The notes: generated by a model not told the origin, from the sequence alone. Positions 1 to 5,827 are shown, counted from the stretch's first letter. The stretch: 7,944 bases of DNA from UMGS1484 sp045593325 (GCA_045593325.1 JAZNWL010000053.1:1-7944), one strand, 5' to 3'. Translations and numbers: made by a program.

Positions 1-375
1 CTGATCGTTGTAAACTGCATCATCCTGGGTCGTGCGGAAGCCTTTGCATCCAAAAATTCCGTGGGGCTTTCCGCCCTGGACGGCCTTGGCATGGGCATTG
101 GCTTTACCCTTGCCCTGACCCTGATGGGGGGCATTCGGGAACTGCTGGGGGCAGGAACCCTGTTGGGGGTTCGGCTGATCGATCAACCTATGTTGATTTT
201 TGTTATGGCTCCCGGTGGCTTTTTCGTGTTCGGCATGCTCATTGCTGCCGCCAATGCCATCACCAAAAAAATGGGCAAAAAGCCGGTGGAAAAAATCGGG
301 TGTGAAGGTTGCCCCAACGCCGCCGCTTGCGGAGGACATTGTGAAGAAACCGAAGAGGAGGGTGACGGAGAATGA
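1..375 (+). CDS. rnfE: Rnf complex membrane subunit RnfE, C-terminal part (5' end cut by window)
   Basis: This is the 3' end of the gene for RnfE, an integral membrane subunit of the ferredoxin:NAD+ oxidoreductase (Rnf) that moves Na+ or H+ as electrons pass from ferredoxin to NAD+. The open frame runs from base 1, giving 124 visible residues, so the start and N-terminal half lie outside. The visible part begins with the half-helix motif VVNCIILGRAEAFA. Its Cys (visible residue 6) is, in the NqrD/RnfE family, one of the ligands of the intramembrane [2Fe-2S] cluster shared with RnfA. Two further hydrophobic segments follow (about visible residues 29-50 and 62-87). After a KK-rich stretch that suggests a cytoplasmic C-terminus comes an unusual tail with four cysteines spaced C-x2-C-x5-C-x3-C (visible residues 101-114), then an acidic end. 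The TGA stop overlaps the rnfA ATG by four bases (ATGA), so translation is probably coupled. Identification is firm from sequence and gene order. Confidence 0.93.
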   Translation: MIVVNCIILGRAEAFASKNSVGLSALDGLGMGIGFTLALTLMGGIRELLGAGTLLGVRLIDQPMLIFVMAPGGFFVFGMLIAAANAITKKMGKKPVEKIGCEGCPNAAACGGHCEETEEEGDGE

Positions 376-965
376 GTACTATGATTGGCATTTTAGTCCT
401 TTCCATTTTTGCCGAAAACTTTGTGCTTTCTCAGTTTTTAGGCATTTGCCCCTTCCTGGGGGTTTCAAAAAAACTCAATACCGCCGTGGGCATGAGCGTT
501 GCGGTTATTTTCGTTATGGTGCTTGCCACCGCCGTCACTTATCCCCTGTATGCCTATATTTTAGAGCCCAAGGGATTGGGATATCTGCAAACCATCGCCT
601 TTATTCTGATTATTGCCGCCCTGGTGCAACTGGTGGAGATCGTGCTGAAAAAGTATATGAAACCCCTGTACAATGCCCTGGGCATTTACCTGCCCCTGAT
701 CACCACTAACTGCGCTGTGCTGGGAGTTACCATTCTTCACTTTACCAAAGAATACACCTACCCCCAAGCCCTGGTAAATGCTTTGGGTTCGGGTATCGGC
801 TTTTTGGTGGCAATGGTGCTCTTTGCCGGGGTACGGGAACGACTGGATTCCTGCGACGTACCCAAATTTTTGCAAGGGCTTCCCATCACCTTAATTGCCG
901 CCGCCATTGTGTCCCTTTCCTTTATGGGATTTTCAGGGATTGCCGACGGCCTGTTAGGAGGGTAA
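372..965 (+). CDS. rnfA: Rnf complex membrane subunit RnfA
   Basis: This gene encodes RnfA, the membrane partner of RnfE in the ion-translocating Rnf complex. The 197-residue length is normal for the family, and the protein is almost entirely six hydrophobic segments. Two signature half-helix motifs are present: ENFVLSQFLGICPFLG with Cys26, and LPLITTNCAVLG with Cys114. By family knowledge these two Cys, with the equivalent pair in RnfE, hold the [2Fe-2S] cluster in the middle of the membrane. The C-terminal residues after the last helix lack positive charge, in contrast to RnfE, consistent with the known opposite topologies of the two subunits. The ATG at 372 overlaps the rnfE stop. AGGAGGGTGA upstream (356-365) lies within the rnfE tail codons and serves as the ribosome binding site. 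rnfB follows four bases after the stop. The order rnfE-rnfA-rnfB matches the end of the usual rnfCDGEAB operon. Confidence 0.96.
   Translation: MSTMIGILVLSIFAENFVLSQFLGICPFLGVSKKLNTAVGMSVAVIFVMVLATAVTYPLYAYILEPKGLGYLQTIAFILIIAALVQLVEIVLKKYMKPLYNALGIYLPLITTNCAVLGVTILHFTKEYTYPQALVNALGSGIGFLVAMVLFAGVRERLDSCDVPKFLQGLPITLIAAAIVSLSFMGFSGIADGLLGG
956..961 (+). promoter_or_regulatory. rnfB ribosome binding site
   Basis: AGGAGG lies in the last codons of rnfA with eight bases to the rnfB ATG. It decides the start at 970, over the out-of-frame ATG at 965 that meets a stop after a few codons. Confidence 0.8.
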
Positions 966-969
966 TGCC

Positions 970-1761
970 ATGTCTGAAATTTTAACCCCCATTCTCATAA
1001 TCGGGATCATCGGCTTGATTGCAGGGGCAGGGTTAAGTATTGCCTCTTTGATCTTCGCTGTGCCTACCAATAAAAAACAAGAAGAAATCAAAGAAGTGCT
1101 TCCCGGTGCCAACTGTGGTGCCTGCGGCTTTTCCGGGTGCGACGGCTATGCCGCCGCCCTGGCGAACGGCGAAACCCAAAATCCCGGACTTTGTTCCCCC
1201 GGCGGGGACGAAACCGCCGCCAATGTTGCCGAGGTTTTAGGGGTGGAAACCACTGCCGCCGTAAAGAAGATTGCTGTTATTCATTGTAACGGCCACCGTG
1301 GCAATACCGATACCAAAATGAACTATCACGGCACCATGAGTTGCCGTACCGCCAAACAACTGTACGGGGGGGACAATGCCTGTCAGTATGGTTGCATCGG
1401 CTTGGGTGACTGCAAAAAATTCTGTCCCTTTGATGCCATCACCATGGAAAACGGTTTCCCCAAGGTGCTCCCCGCCCTGTGTAAAGGGTGCGGCGTTTGT
1501 GTTGCTTCCTGCCCCAAAAACCTGATCTCCCTGGAAGAAATGAACGGAACCTATACCGTCCGTTGCCGTAACCTGGACAAAGGCGCACCCGTGGTAAAGG
1601 TGTGTAAAGTCAGTTGCATCGGCTGTGGCTTGTGCATCAAAGCCTGTGAGTTTGACGCAGTAAAAGTGGAAAACAACTGTGCCACCATCGACCCCTCCAA
1701 ATGTACCGCCTGCGGCAAATGTGCGGAAGCATGTAAACGCGGAGCCATTGATAAACAGTAA
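970..1761 (+). CDS. rnfB: Rnf complex iron-sulfur subunit RnfB
   Basis: RnfB is the multi-cluster iron-sulfur subunit that takes electrons from reduced ferredoxin at the cytoplasmic face. The 263-residue protein starts with one transmembrane helix (about residues 7-31). Next comes the Fe-S domain of the RnfB/CO-dehydrogenase type with Cys49, 52, 57 and 75. The ferredoxin-like part has four cysteine quartets: C138-x3-C142-x5-C148-x3-C152, C171/174/177/181, C216/219/222/226 and C245/248/251/255. That supports at least five [4Fe-4S] clusters. Cys106, 125, 199, 212 and 237 lie outside these sets. The AGGAGG at 956-961, eight bases before the ATG, supports the start. It is the last gene of the operon, followed by the hairpin at 1778-1813. 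The C-terminus is short, without the long extension seen in some proteobacterial RnfB/RnfC proteins. Confidence 0.96.
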   Translation: MSEILTPILIIGIIGLIAGAGLSIASLIFAVPTNKKQEEIKEVLPGANCGACGFSGCDGYAAALANGETQNPGLCSPGGDETAANVAEVLGVETTAAVKKIAVIHCNGHRGNTDTKMNYHGTMSCRTAKQLYGGDNACQYGCIGLGDCKKFCPFDAITMENGFPKVLPALCKGCGVCVASCPKNLISLEEMNGTYTVRCRNLDKGAPVVKVCKVSCIGCGLCIKACEFDAVKVENNCATIDPSKCTACGKCAEACKRGAIDKQ

Positions 1762-1777
1762 AATAAAATATAATGAA

Positions 1778-1813
1778 AATCACCGTAGACTTAAAACAAA
1801 GTCTACGGTGATT
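1778..1813. terminator. Bidirectional terminator between rnfB and LRR-dockerin gene 1
   Basis: A perfect 13-bp stem (AATCACCGTAGAC paired with GTCTACGGTGATT) encloses a 10-base loop. It sits between two convergent genes. Read on the minus strand it is followed by a T-rich run (about 1777 down to 1761), so it is a good terminator for the LRR gene. On the plus strand the trailing sequence (TCTTTATA) is weaker but can still end the rnf transcript. The same hairpin sequence recurs after the second LRR gene at 3461-3492. Confidence 0.8.
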
Positions 1814-1876
1814 CTTTATACTGTTACATTAAAAACAAGACGGTTTGCCAACAGCTTTTTTCAAAATTTCCAAAGC
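1803..1876. repeat. Duplicated 3' module, copy 1
   Basis: These 74 bases contain one terminator arm, the 3' UTR and the last 15 codons of the dockerin. They match 3482-3555 at 72 of 74 positions; only two adjacent bases (AC versus CA at 1840-1841) differ. Identity falls off quickly further into the coding region. Confidence 0.9.
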
Positions 1877-3316
1877 ATCTTTGGCATCAATTTTTCCGTC
1901 GTTGTTTACGTCAGCGGCGGTTTCCTGATTGGCAAAGGAAGTCAATTTCCCCACCGCGATTTTAAGAACCAACAACGCATCCTTGGCGTTTACGCCCTCA
2001 TCGCCATTGGGGTTGCCAAGGGTAACCTTTTCAATATCTACAAAGGATAACCGCCATGTTTCGTTGGCATGTTTTTGAGCAGCAGACCCCACCATACCAT
2101 AGAGAGTCACCTTTGTGGCATCATTGCCATTATACCCAAATGCCCACATTCCAATTTGGGACACACTTGCGGGAATTACCACTTGAATCAGATTGGGACA
2201 ATAAGCAAACGCTTCCTCTCCTATGGTGGTTATTCCGTTTTTAAGGACGACGTTAGATAATTTTTCACAATTATAAAAAGCTCTTACTCCAATGCTTGTT
2301 ACACTGTTGGGAATGGTAATTGCAGAAAGATTGATACATCCTAAAAAAGCCATTCCTTCGATAGAGACTACGTTTTCCCCTAAAGTAACGGTTGTCAAAG
2401 ATGCACAGTTAGAAAATACACTTTGTCCCATATAGGTGACACTATTTGGGATGGTTACCCGAATTAAATGAGGATTACCGGAAAAGGCACCACCTTCAAT
2501 GGTAACTACCGTATCCGTTACCGTGTATTCTTCGCCGGTTTTTCCGGCAGGATATTGCATCAACATAGTTTTATCTTTGTTGAACAGTACCCCATCCTCT
2601 GAACAGAAGTTGGGATTATCGGGGTCAACCGTGATGGATGACAGATTGGTACAACCCGAAAAAACAAAGTCTCCCAAATTTATAAGACTTGCAGGTATGG
2701 TAATTTCCGTCAAATTGGAACAACCGGAAAACACAAGGTCACCTATGGTAAGCAGATTTTTGGGAAGAGTTAATTCACTAATAGCGCAATAAGTAAAGGC
2801 TCTTTCTTCAATGGTGATTAAACTTTCCGGCAAATCAACAGTCGACAAATTTCCACACCCTGAAAAAGCCATCCTATGTATTTCCGTTAAACCATTACCT
2901 AATATTAATTGTGTGAGATGGAAACAATTCAGGAAGGCGCACGCCTCTATAATTTTTACACTATCGGGGATGACAACCTTTTGTACGTAACATTGCTCAA
3001 AAGCAACGTCTTCAATCACAGTTACTGTATTGGGAATAACCACTTCCTGCACCCATTCGTCCATATAAAACGAATGGGATCCAATTTTTGTAACGGGATA
3101 TCCGTCGATACGAGAAGGAATCTCTATTTTTTCTCCACCCCATTTAGCCAAACCCTTAAAAGTGACTTCATCGTTTTCCAAGAAATAACGATATTTTCCA
3201 TCGGAAGAAATCTGTTCAGAATCAGCTACCACAACAGGAAAAGAGCAAAAAAACAAAGTCATTGACAAAAGTAACGCCAATAAGCATTTTGTAATTCTTG
3301 CGGTTGTTTTTTTCAC
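1829..3316 (-). CDS. Secreted BspA-like leucine-rich-repeat protein with C-terminal dockerin (gene 1)
   Basis: This 495-residue protein has a Sec signal peptide (Lys-rich start, hydrophobic core about 10-30, likely cleavage after VVVADS-like residues near 31-33). BspA-type LRR_5 repeats cover about 60-400, with the recurring pattern IPxSVTxIGxxAFxxCxxL. A characteristic DGVLFNKDKT island sits at 240-250, and the LRR tract closes with a cap, LYGMVGSAAQKHANE (405-419). Residues 431-495 form a type I dockerin with two calcium loops: N435-x-N437-x-D439...D446 and D469-x-N471-x-D473...D480. The first loop has Asn instead of Asp at position 1. BspA-like LRRs usually mediate binding to host or other surface proteins, and dockerins bind cohesins on scaffold or surface proteins; the ligand here is unknown. 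Two adjacent repeats (residues 192-206 and 215-229) are nearly identical, suggesting recent internal duplication. The start is GTG, with AGGAGG (3325-3330) eight bases upstream; an ATG at 3323 is out of frame. The gene is more AT-rich than rnf. Confidence 0.9.
   Translation of the reverse strand: MKKTTARITKCLLALLLSMTLFFCSFPVVVADSEQISSDGKYRYFLENDEVTFKGLAKWGGEKIEIPSRIDGYPVTKIGSHSFYMDEWVQEVVIPNTVTVIEDVAFEQCYVQKVVIPDSVKIIEACAFLNCFHLTQLILGNGLTEIHRMAFSGCGNLSTVDLPESLITIEERAFTYCAISELTLPKNLLTIGDLVFSGCSNLTEITIPASLINLGDFVFSGCTNLSSITVDPDNPNFCSEDGVLFNKDKTMLMQYPAGKTGEEYTVTDTVVTIEGGAFSGNPHLIRVTIPNSVTYMGQSVFSNCASLTTVTLGENVVSIEGMAFLGCINLSAITIPNSVTSIGVRAFYNCEKLSNVVLKNGITTIGEEAFAYCPNLIQVVIPASVSQIGMWAFGYNGNDATKVTLYGMVGSAAQKHANETWRLSFVDIEKVTLGNPNGDEGVNAKDALLVLKIAVGKLTSFANQETAADVNNDGKIDAKDALEILKKAVGKPSCF
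1832..2026 (-). other. Dockerin type I domain of LRR protein 1
   Basis: The domain covers residues 431-495. It consists of two F-hand repeats, each a 12-residue calcium loop followed by a helix (DALLVLKIAVGK and DALEILKKAVGK). The positions known from clostridial dockerins to contact cohesin (loop residues 10-11) are Ala-Lys in both repeats. The chain ends Gly-Lys-Pro-Ser-Cys-Phe. Confidence 0.88.
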
Positions 3317-3324
3317 AGGTCATT

Positions 3325-3330
3325 CCTCCT
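3325..3330 (-). promoter_or_regulatory. Ribosome binding site of LRR-dockerin gene 1
   Basis: On the minus strand AGGAGG stands eight bases before the GTG at 3316. It selects this non-ATG start; the ATG at 3323 is only one base from the AGGAGG and out of frame. Confidence 0.8.
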
Positions 3331-3355
3331 AACACCAATAGCATACCACATCTCC

Positions 3356-3384
3356 ATTATATTTACAACAAAAGGAAAACGAAA
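3356..3384 (-). promoter_or_regulatory. Candidate sigma-A promoter of LRR-dockerin gene 1
   Basis: On the minus strand, TATAAT (3356-3361) is preceded after 17 bases by a weak -35, TTTCGT (3379-3384). A start site near 3349 would leave about 30 bases of leader containing the AGGAGG. The -10 is perfect and the -35 poor, so the promoter is either weak or activator-dependent. An overlapping alternative (TTGTAA-17-TATGCT with a TG extension, -10 at 3340-3345) would start transcription too close to the ribosome binding site. Confidence 0.5.
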
Positions 3385-3437
3385 GAACCTCAAAACTGGG
3401 AAAGTTTTTATTTGAATCATTATCGTAAGCCCGGCAA

Positions 3438-3457
3438 GGTTTTCAAAAATGGTGCAG
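3438..3457 (+). repeat. Dispersed intergenic repeat, copy a
   Basis: This 20-base unit matches 17 of 20 positions of copy b at 5705-5724, the common core being AATGGTGCAG. It stands directly before the terminator hairpin at 3461-3492. Confidence 0.55.
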
Positions 3458-3460
3458 TAA

Positions 3461-3492
3461 AATCACCGTAGACTGCAAAGCCTACGGTGATT
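3461..3492 (-). terminator. Terminator of LRR-dockerin gene 2
   Basis: AATCACCGTAG pairs with CTACGGTGATT. After a single A-C mismatch, two more pairs close a GCAA loop. On the minus strand it lies 16 bases after the stop of the upstream LRR gene and is followed by TTTTACTGCACC. The stem sequence is the same as that of the 1778-1813 hairpin, with a shorter inner part. Confidence 0.7.
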
Positions 3493-3555
3493 CTTTATAC
3501 TGTTACATTAAAAACAAGCAGGTTTGCCAACAGCTTTTTTCAAAATTTCCAAAGC
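3482..3555. repeat. Duplicated 3' module, copy 2
   Basis: This is the partner of 1803-1876 at the end of the second LRR-dockerin gene, in the same orientation. The identical arm AATCACCGTAGAC at 3461-3473 (also 1778-1790) extends the shared block to the whole terminator except the hairpin loop. Confidence 0.9.
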
Positions 3556-5286
3556 GTCTTTAGCGTTGATGTCTCCATCTTTGTTTACATCAGCAGCGGT
3601 TTTTTGTTCTTCGGTAAGATTCACTTTCCCAACAGCGGCTTTCAGCACTTCCAAGGCATCCTTGGCGTTGATTTGTTCATCACCGTTCAAATCGCCTAAT
3701 ACAATTTCTTCGCCATCCAAGGCAACAAAAAGAATATCATTTTCGTTGGCGTAAACCTGCGTAGATGAACCTAAATATCCATACAATTTGATATTCCAAC
3801 ATTCCATAAATGCAGTTTCTTCGATAACTGTTTCTTTCCCCAAAATGGTTGCTGCTTCTAACTCACAAAGACAAAACGCCCAATCTCCTATTGTAGTTAC
3901 GCTTTCCGGAATGGTAATTGTTTTTAAAGATTCGCAACACAAAAAAGCTTCTTCCCCAATCATTTTCAGATTAGTCGGTAACACAACATCTTCCAGTTTG
4001 CGGCACGAGTAAAATACACCATTATCAATCATTTGTAATTCTTGAGGCAATGTTATTTTTTTCAATTCTGCACAATCAGTAAAGGCATATCTCCCAATAT
4101 ATTGCAAGCCGGTAGGCAAAACAACCTCCTCCAACTTATCACAATAAGAAAAAGCCGAATTAGCAATTAAATTTATACCGTCCTTAATACAATAGGTTCC
4201 TTCTATGGAATCCCTTGCTTCAATACAATAATTCCCTAAATACAAAACCCCGTTTTCCCAATTCTCACTTTGATTGTAATATTTTGTGTTTCGGAAAGCA
4301 TCCGCTCCTATGTAGGTGATTGTATTTGGGAGTGTAAAACTCATCAAGCTTTCGCATCCTTCAAAAGCAGATGCGGATATTTTTTCAACACTTTCCGGTA
4401 TCACATAGGATTCGTCCGTTCGTCTCCAACCTTGAGGATACCGAATTAAACAACGTTTATCTTTTGAAAACAAAACACCATTCTCCGAGGAGTAAACTGA
4501 ATTTTCTTGTGATACATCAATACGAATTAAATTATAACACGCATCGAATACACCGAATGCTCCTTCTTCGCCAATACTTTTTACTTTTTTAGGAATGAAT
4601 ATTTCGTTAATACCACAATTAAAAAACGCATTATCACCAATGGTTTCAATGCTTTCTGGGAGTACTATTTTCGAAAGTTCATGACATTTGTCAAAAGCGT
4701 ATTCGGCTATATGAATTACACCATTGGGGATTGTATAATTTTCTTGTGGTTTGGCAGACGGATAAGTTATTAACGTTGTTTTATTTTTATTAAACAAAAC
4801 CCCGTCTTCATCGCAATAATTTTCATTCCCATAGGACACACTACAATCAAGTAGCTTTTCGCACCCTTCAAACACGCCTTCTTCAATACAAGTTACACTG
4901 GCAGGAATTTCAATGGAGGTTAATGCTGTGCAATAGCGAAACGCACACCTCTCTATGGTTTGTAACCCTTCGCTTAAAACCACTTCCGAAAGATTTTCAC
5001 ACCAATCAAAAGCCATTACTCCAATTACTTTAACACTAGAAGGAATCACTATGCGCTCCATAGCATCGCAATCACTAAACGTTCTGTAATCGATTGTTGT
5101 TACCGGATATCCACCCAAAACAGATGGAATAACAACCTCCTTTTCATTACCGCTATAGTAGTTTATGATAGCCTCTCCATCCATAACACCATAGTTAAAC
5201 TCTGTTGTGTCTGACGAAGCAACTGCGCAAAATTCAACACTACACAATGTTACAACAATTAAAATCACAGATAACAATTTTTTCAC
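3508..5286 (-). CDS. Secreted BspA-like leucine-rich-repeat protein with C-terminal dockerin (gene 2)
   Basis: This 592-residue paralogue of the neighbouring LRR-dockerin protein has a short signal peptide (MKKLLSVILIVVTL..., cleavage probably near residues 20-25). A non-repeat N-cap is followed by LRR_5 repeats over about 50-500. Islands of the DGVLFNK type occur at 161-170, 269-276 (NGVLFSKDKR) and 345-350. The closing cap LYGYLGSSTQVYANEN covers 501-516. The dockerin at 528-592 has two complete calcium loops, D532-x-N534-x-D536...D543 and D566-x-N568-x-D570...D577, and ends GKPACF. It is expected to be exported and held on the cell or in a complex through a cohesin; the ligand of the LRRs is unknown. 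The GTG start (GTGAAAAAA, the same as in gene 1) has an AGGTGGAG ribosome binding site six bases upstream. It has its own consensus promoter and terminator, so it is probably monocistronic. It lies divergent from an XRE regulator. The gene is AT-rich relative to the flanks. Confidence 0.9.
   Translation of the reverse strand: MKKLLSVILIVVTLCSVEFCAVASSDTTEFNYGVMDGEAIINYYSGNEKEVVIPSVLGGYPVTTIDYRTFSDCDAMERIVIPSSVKVIGVMAFDWCENLSEVVLSEGLQTIERCAFRYCTALTSIEIPASVTCIEEGVFEGCEKLLDCSVSYGNENYCDEDGVLFNKNKTTLITYPSAKPQENYTIPNGVIHIAEYAFDKCHELSKIVLPESIETIGDNAFFNCGINEIFIPKKVKSIGEEGAFGVFDACYNLIRIDVSQENSVYSSENGVLFSKDKRCLIRYPQGWRRTDESYVIPESVEKISASAFEGCESLMSFTLPNTITYIGADAFRNTKYYNQSENWENGVLYLGNYCIEARDSIEGTYCIKDGINLIANSAFSYCDKLEEVVLPTGLQYIGRYAFTDCAELKKITLPQELQMIDNGVFYSCRKLEDVVLPTNLKMIGEEAFLCCESLKTITIPESVTTIGDWAFCLCELEAATILGKETVIEETAFMECWNIKLYGYLGSSTQVYANENDILFVALDGEEIVLGDLNGDEQINAKDALEVLKAAVGKVNLTEEQKTAADVNKDGDINAKDALEILKKAVGKPACF
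3511..3705 (-). other. Dockerin type I domain of LRR protein 2
   Basis: The domain covers residues 528-592. It has two F-hand repeats with canonical D/N/D calcium ligands and helices DALEVLKAAVGK and DALEILKKAVGK. Both loops carry Ala-Lys at positions 10-11, the same as in LRR protein 1. Confidence 0.9.
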
Positions 5287-5318
5287 TTATTACTCCACCT
5301 TTTCAAAACATTAACCCA

Positions 5319-5347
5319 ATTATAGATGTTTTCCGTCTAAATGTCAA
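5319..5347 (-). promoter_or_regulatory. Perfect consensus sigma-A promoter of LRR-dockerin gene 2
   Basis: On the minus strand TTGACA (5342-5347) is followed after exactly 17 bases by TATAAT (5319-5324). Both hexamers match the consensus at all positions. Transcription would begin near 5312, giving a leader of about 26 bases with the AGGTGGAG ribosome binding site and the GTG at 5286. Without a repressor this should be a very strong promoter. Confidence 0.88.
5323..5339. promoter_or_regulatory. Candidate operator inside the LRR gene 2 promoter
   Basis: TAGATG-TTTTC-CGTCTA is an inverted repeat with 5 of 6 arm positions matching. It fills the spacer between -35 and -10, the classic place for a repressor site. 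A third half site, CGTCTA, lies at 5359-5364, 25 bases from the one at 5334-5339 and closer to the divergent XRE gene. The adjacent XRE protein is the natural candidate ligand, but this is inference. Confidence 0.45.
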
Positions 5348-5389
5348 TAGAAAGTTTGCGTCTATGTTAAATTAAAATCGGTGATGAAA

Positions 5390-5617
5390 ATGAATATATC
5401 ATTCGGGGAAAAGGTCCGTATTTTGCGAGAAACCGCAGAGTTGAACCAAACCCAATTGGGGCAACAAGTAAATATGACCCAACGGAAAATCTCCTATATT
5501 GAATGCGGAAAATACGAACCAAGTATAGAGGATATCGCTGCTCTTTGCCGATTTTTCAATGTCTCTGCCGATTGGCTGTTGGGATTTCCTCATCACCTTC
5601 CCTACCCCAAACGTTAA
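5390..5617 (+). CDS. Small XRE-family helix-turn-helix regulator
   Basis: This encodes a 75-residue DNA-binding protein consisting almost only of a Cro/C1-type HTH domain. Helices 2-3 are at about residues 21-40 (TQLGQQVNMTQRKISYIECG), followed by the usual EPSIEDIAALCRFFNVSADWLLG tail in residues 43-65. There is no sensor or oligomerisation domain beyond the short HHLPYPKR end. The start at 5390 is preferred because GGTGA (5380-5384) stands five bases upstream. In-frame GTG (5381) and ATG (5384) would overlap that site and add only three or two residues. No convincing plus-strand promoter was found in the 100-base gap. It is divergent from LRR-dockerin gene 2, whose promoter carries an operator-like palindrome, so local control is plausible. 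A strong hairpin terminator follows at once. The HTH family call is firm; target and effector are unknown. Confidence 0.88.
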   Translation: MNISFGEKVRILRETAELNQTQLGQQVNMTQRKISYIECGKYEPSIEDIAALCRFFNVSADWLLGFPHHLPYPKR

Positions 5618-5630
5618 CGTTCTTATACGC

Positions 5631-5663
5631 AAAAAACACTCCCAAAATTTGGGAGTGTTTTTT
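5631..5663. terminator. Bidirectional terminator after the XRE gene
   Basis: CACTCCC pairs with GGGAGTG around AAAATTT, flanked by six A on the left and six T on the right; the whole element is palindromic over 33 bases. It starts 13 bases after the XRE stop codon and works on either strand. Confidence 0.92.
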
Positions 5664-5704
5664 CATACTTTTATATATTTTCTCTCTTCTACTGCAAAAC
5701 AAAA

Positions 5705-5724
5705 GGCTTTCGAGAATGGTGCAG
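5705..5724 (+). repeat. Dispersed intergenic repeat, copy b
   Basis: GGCTTTCGAGAATGGTGCAG. It is followed by the 5730-5782 hairpin, then TTGGTGCAAAA (5788-5798) and the terminator at 5795-5827. Confidence 0.6.
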
Positions 5725-5729
5725 AATGG

Positions 5730-5782
5730 CATTTTCTTTGACCCGAAGGCGTATGCGGATACGTCGAGAGGTCAAAAAAATG
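5730..5782. other. Long imperfect hairpin of unknown function
   Basis: The outer stem pairs CATTT (5730-5734) with AAATG (5778-5782) and, after a small asymmetric bulge, TTTGACC (5737-5743) with GGTCAAA (5770-5776). A six-by-six internal loop (CGAAGG opposite TCGAGA, of which one G-T pair may close) leads to an inner stem, CGTAT/ATACG, with a GCGG tetraloop at 5755-5758. It is not a terminator by shape. It could be a structured RNA or the hairpin of a small palindromic element. Confidence 0.55.
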
Positions 5783-5794
5783 ACAAATTGGTGC

Positions 5795-5827
5795 AAAAAA
5801 GGTATCCCTCGATGGGATACCTTTTTT
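5795..5827. terminator. Bidirectional terminator downstream of jag
   Basis: GGTATCCC pairs with GGGATACC around TCGAT, flanked by AAAAAA (5795-5800) and TTTTTT (5822-5827). On the minus strand it is the likely end of the yidD-yidC-jag transcript, about 110 bases after the jag stop. Confidence 0.92.

Noticed and set aside
1..375. RnfE four-Cys tail as evidence of a frameshift or fusion with another gene
   Set aside because: The frame is continuous, codon use is like the rest of the gene, and the tail ends exactly at the normal overlap with rnfA.
2909..3265. A 118-codon plus-strand open frame inside LRR gene 1
   Set aside because: It is a shadow of the LRR repeats on the other strand, with low-complexity composition and no start signal.
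3321..3323. ATG as start of LRR gene 1
   Set aside because: It is out of frame with the signal peptide, only one base from AGGAGG, and leads to a short frame. The GTG at 3316 has ideal spacing.
1778..3492. The two identical hairpin arms as a CRISPR-like or integron attC-type repeat
   Set aside because: There are only two copies, each at the end of a paralogous gene with terminator features; there is no spacer array, integrase or recombination core site.
5390..5617. XRE gene as the antitoxin of a toxin-antitoxin pair
   Set aside because: No small toxin-like gene is adjacent on the same strand, and a terminator follows directly. Divergent control of the LRR gene explains the layout better.
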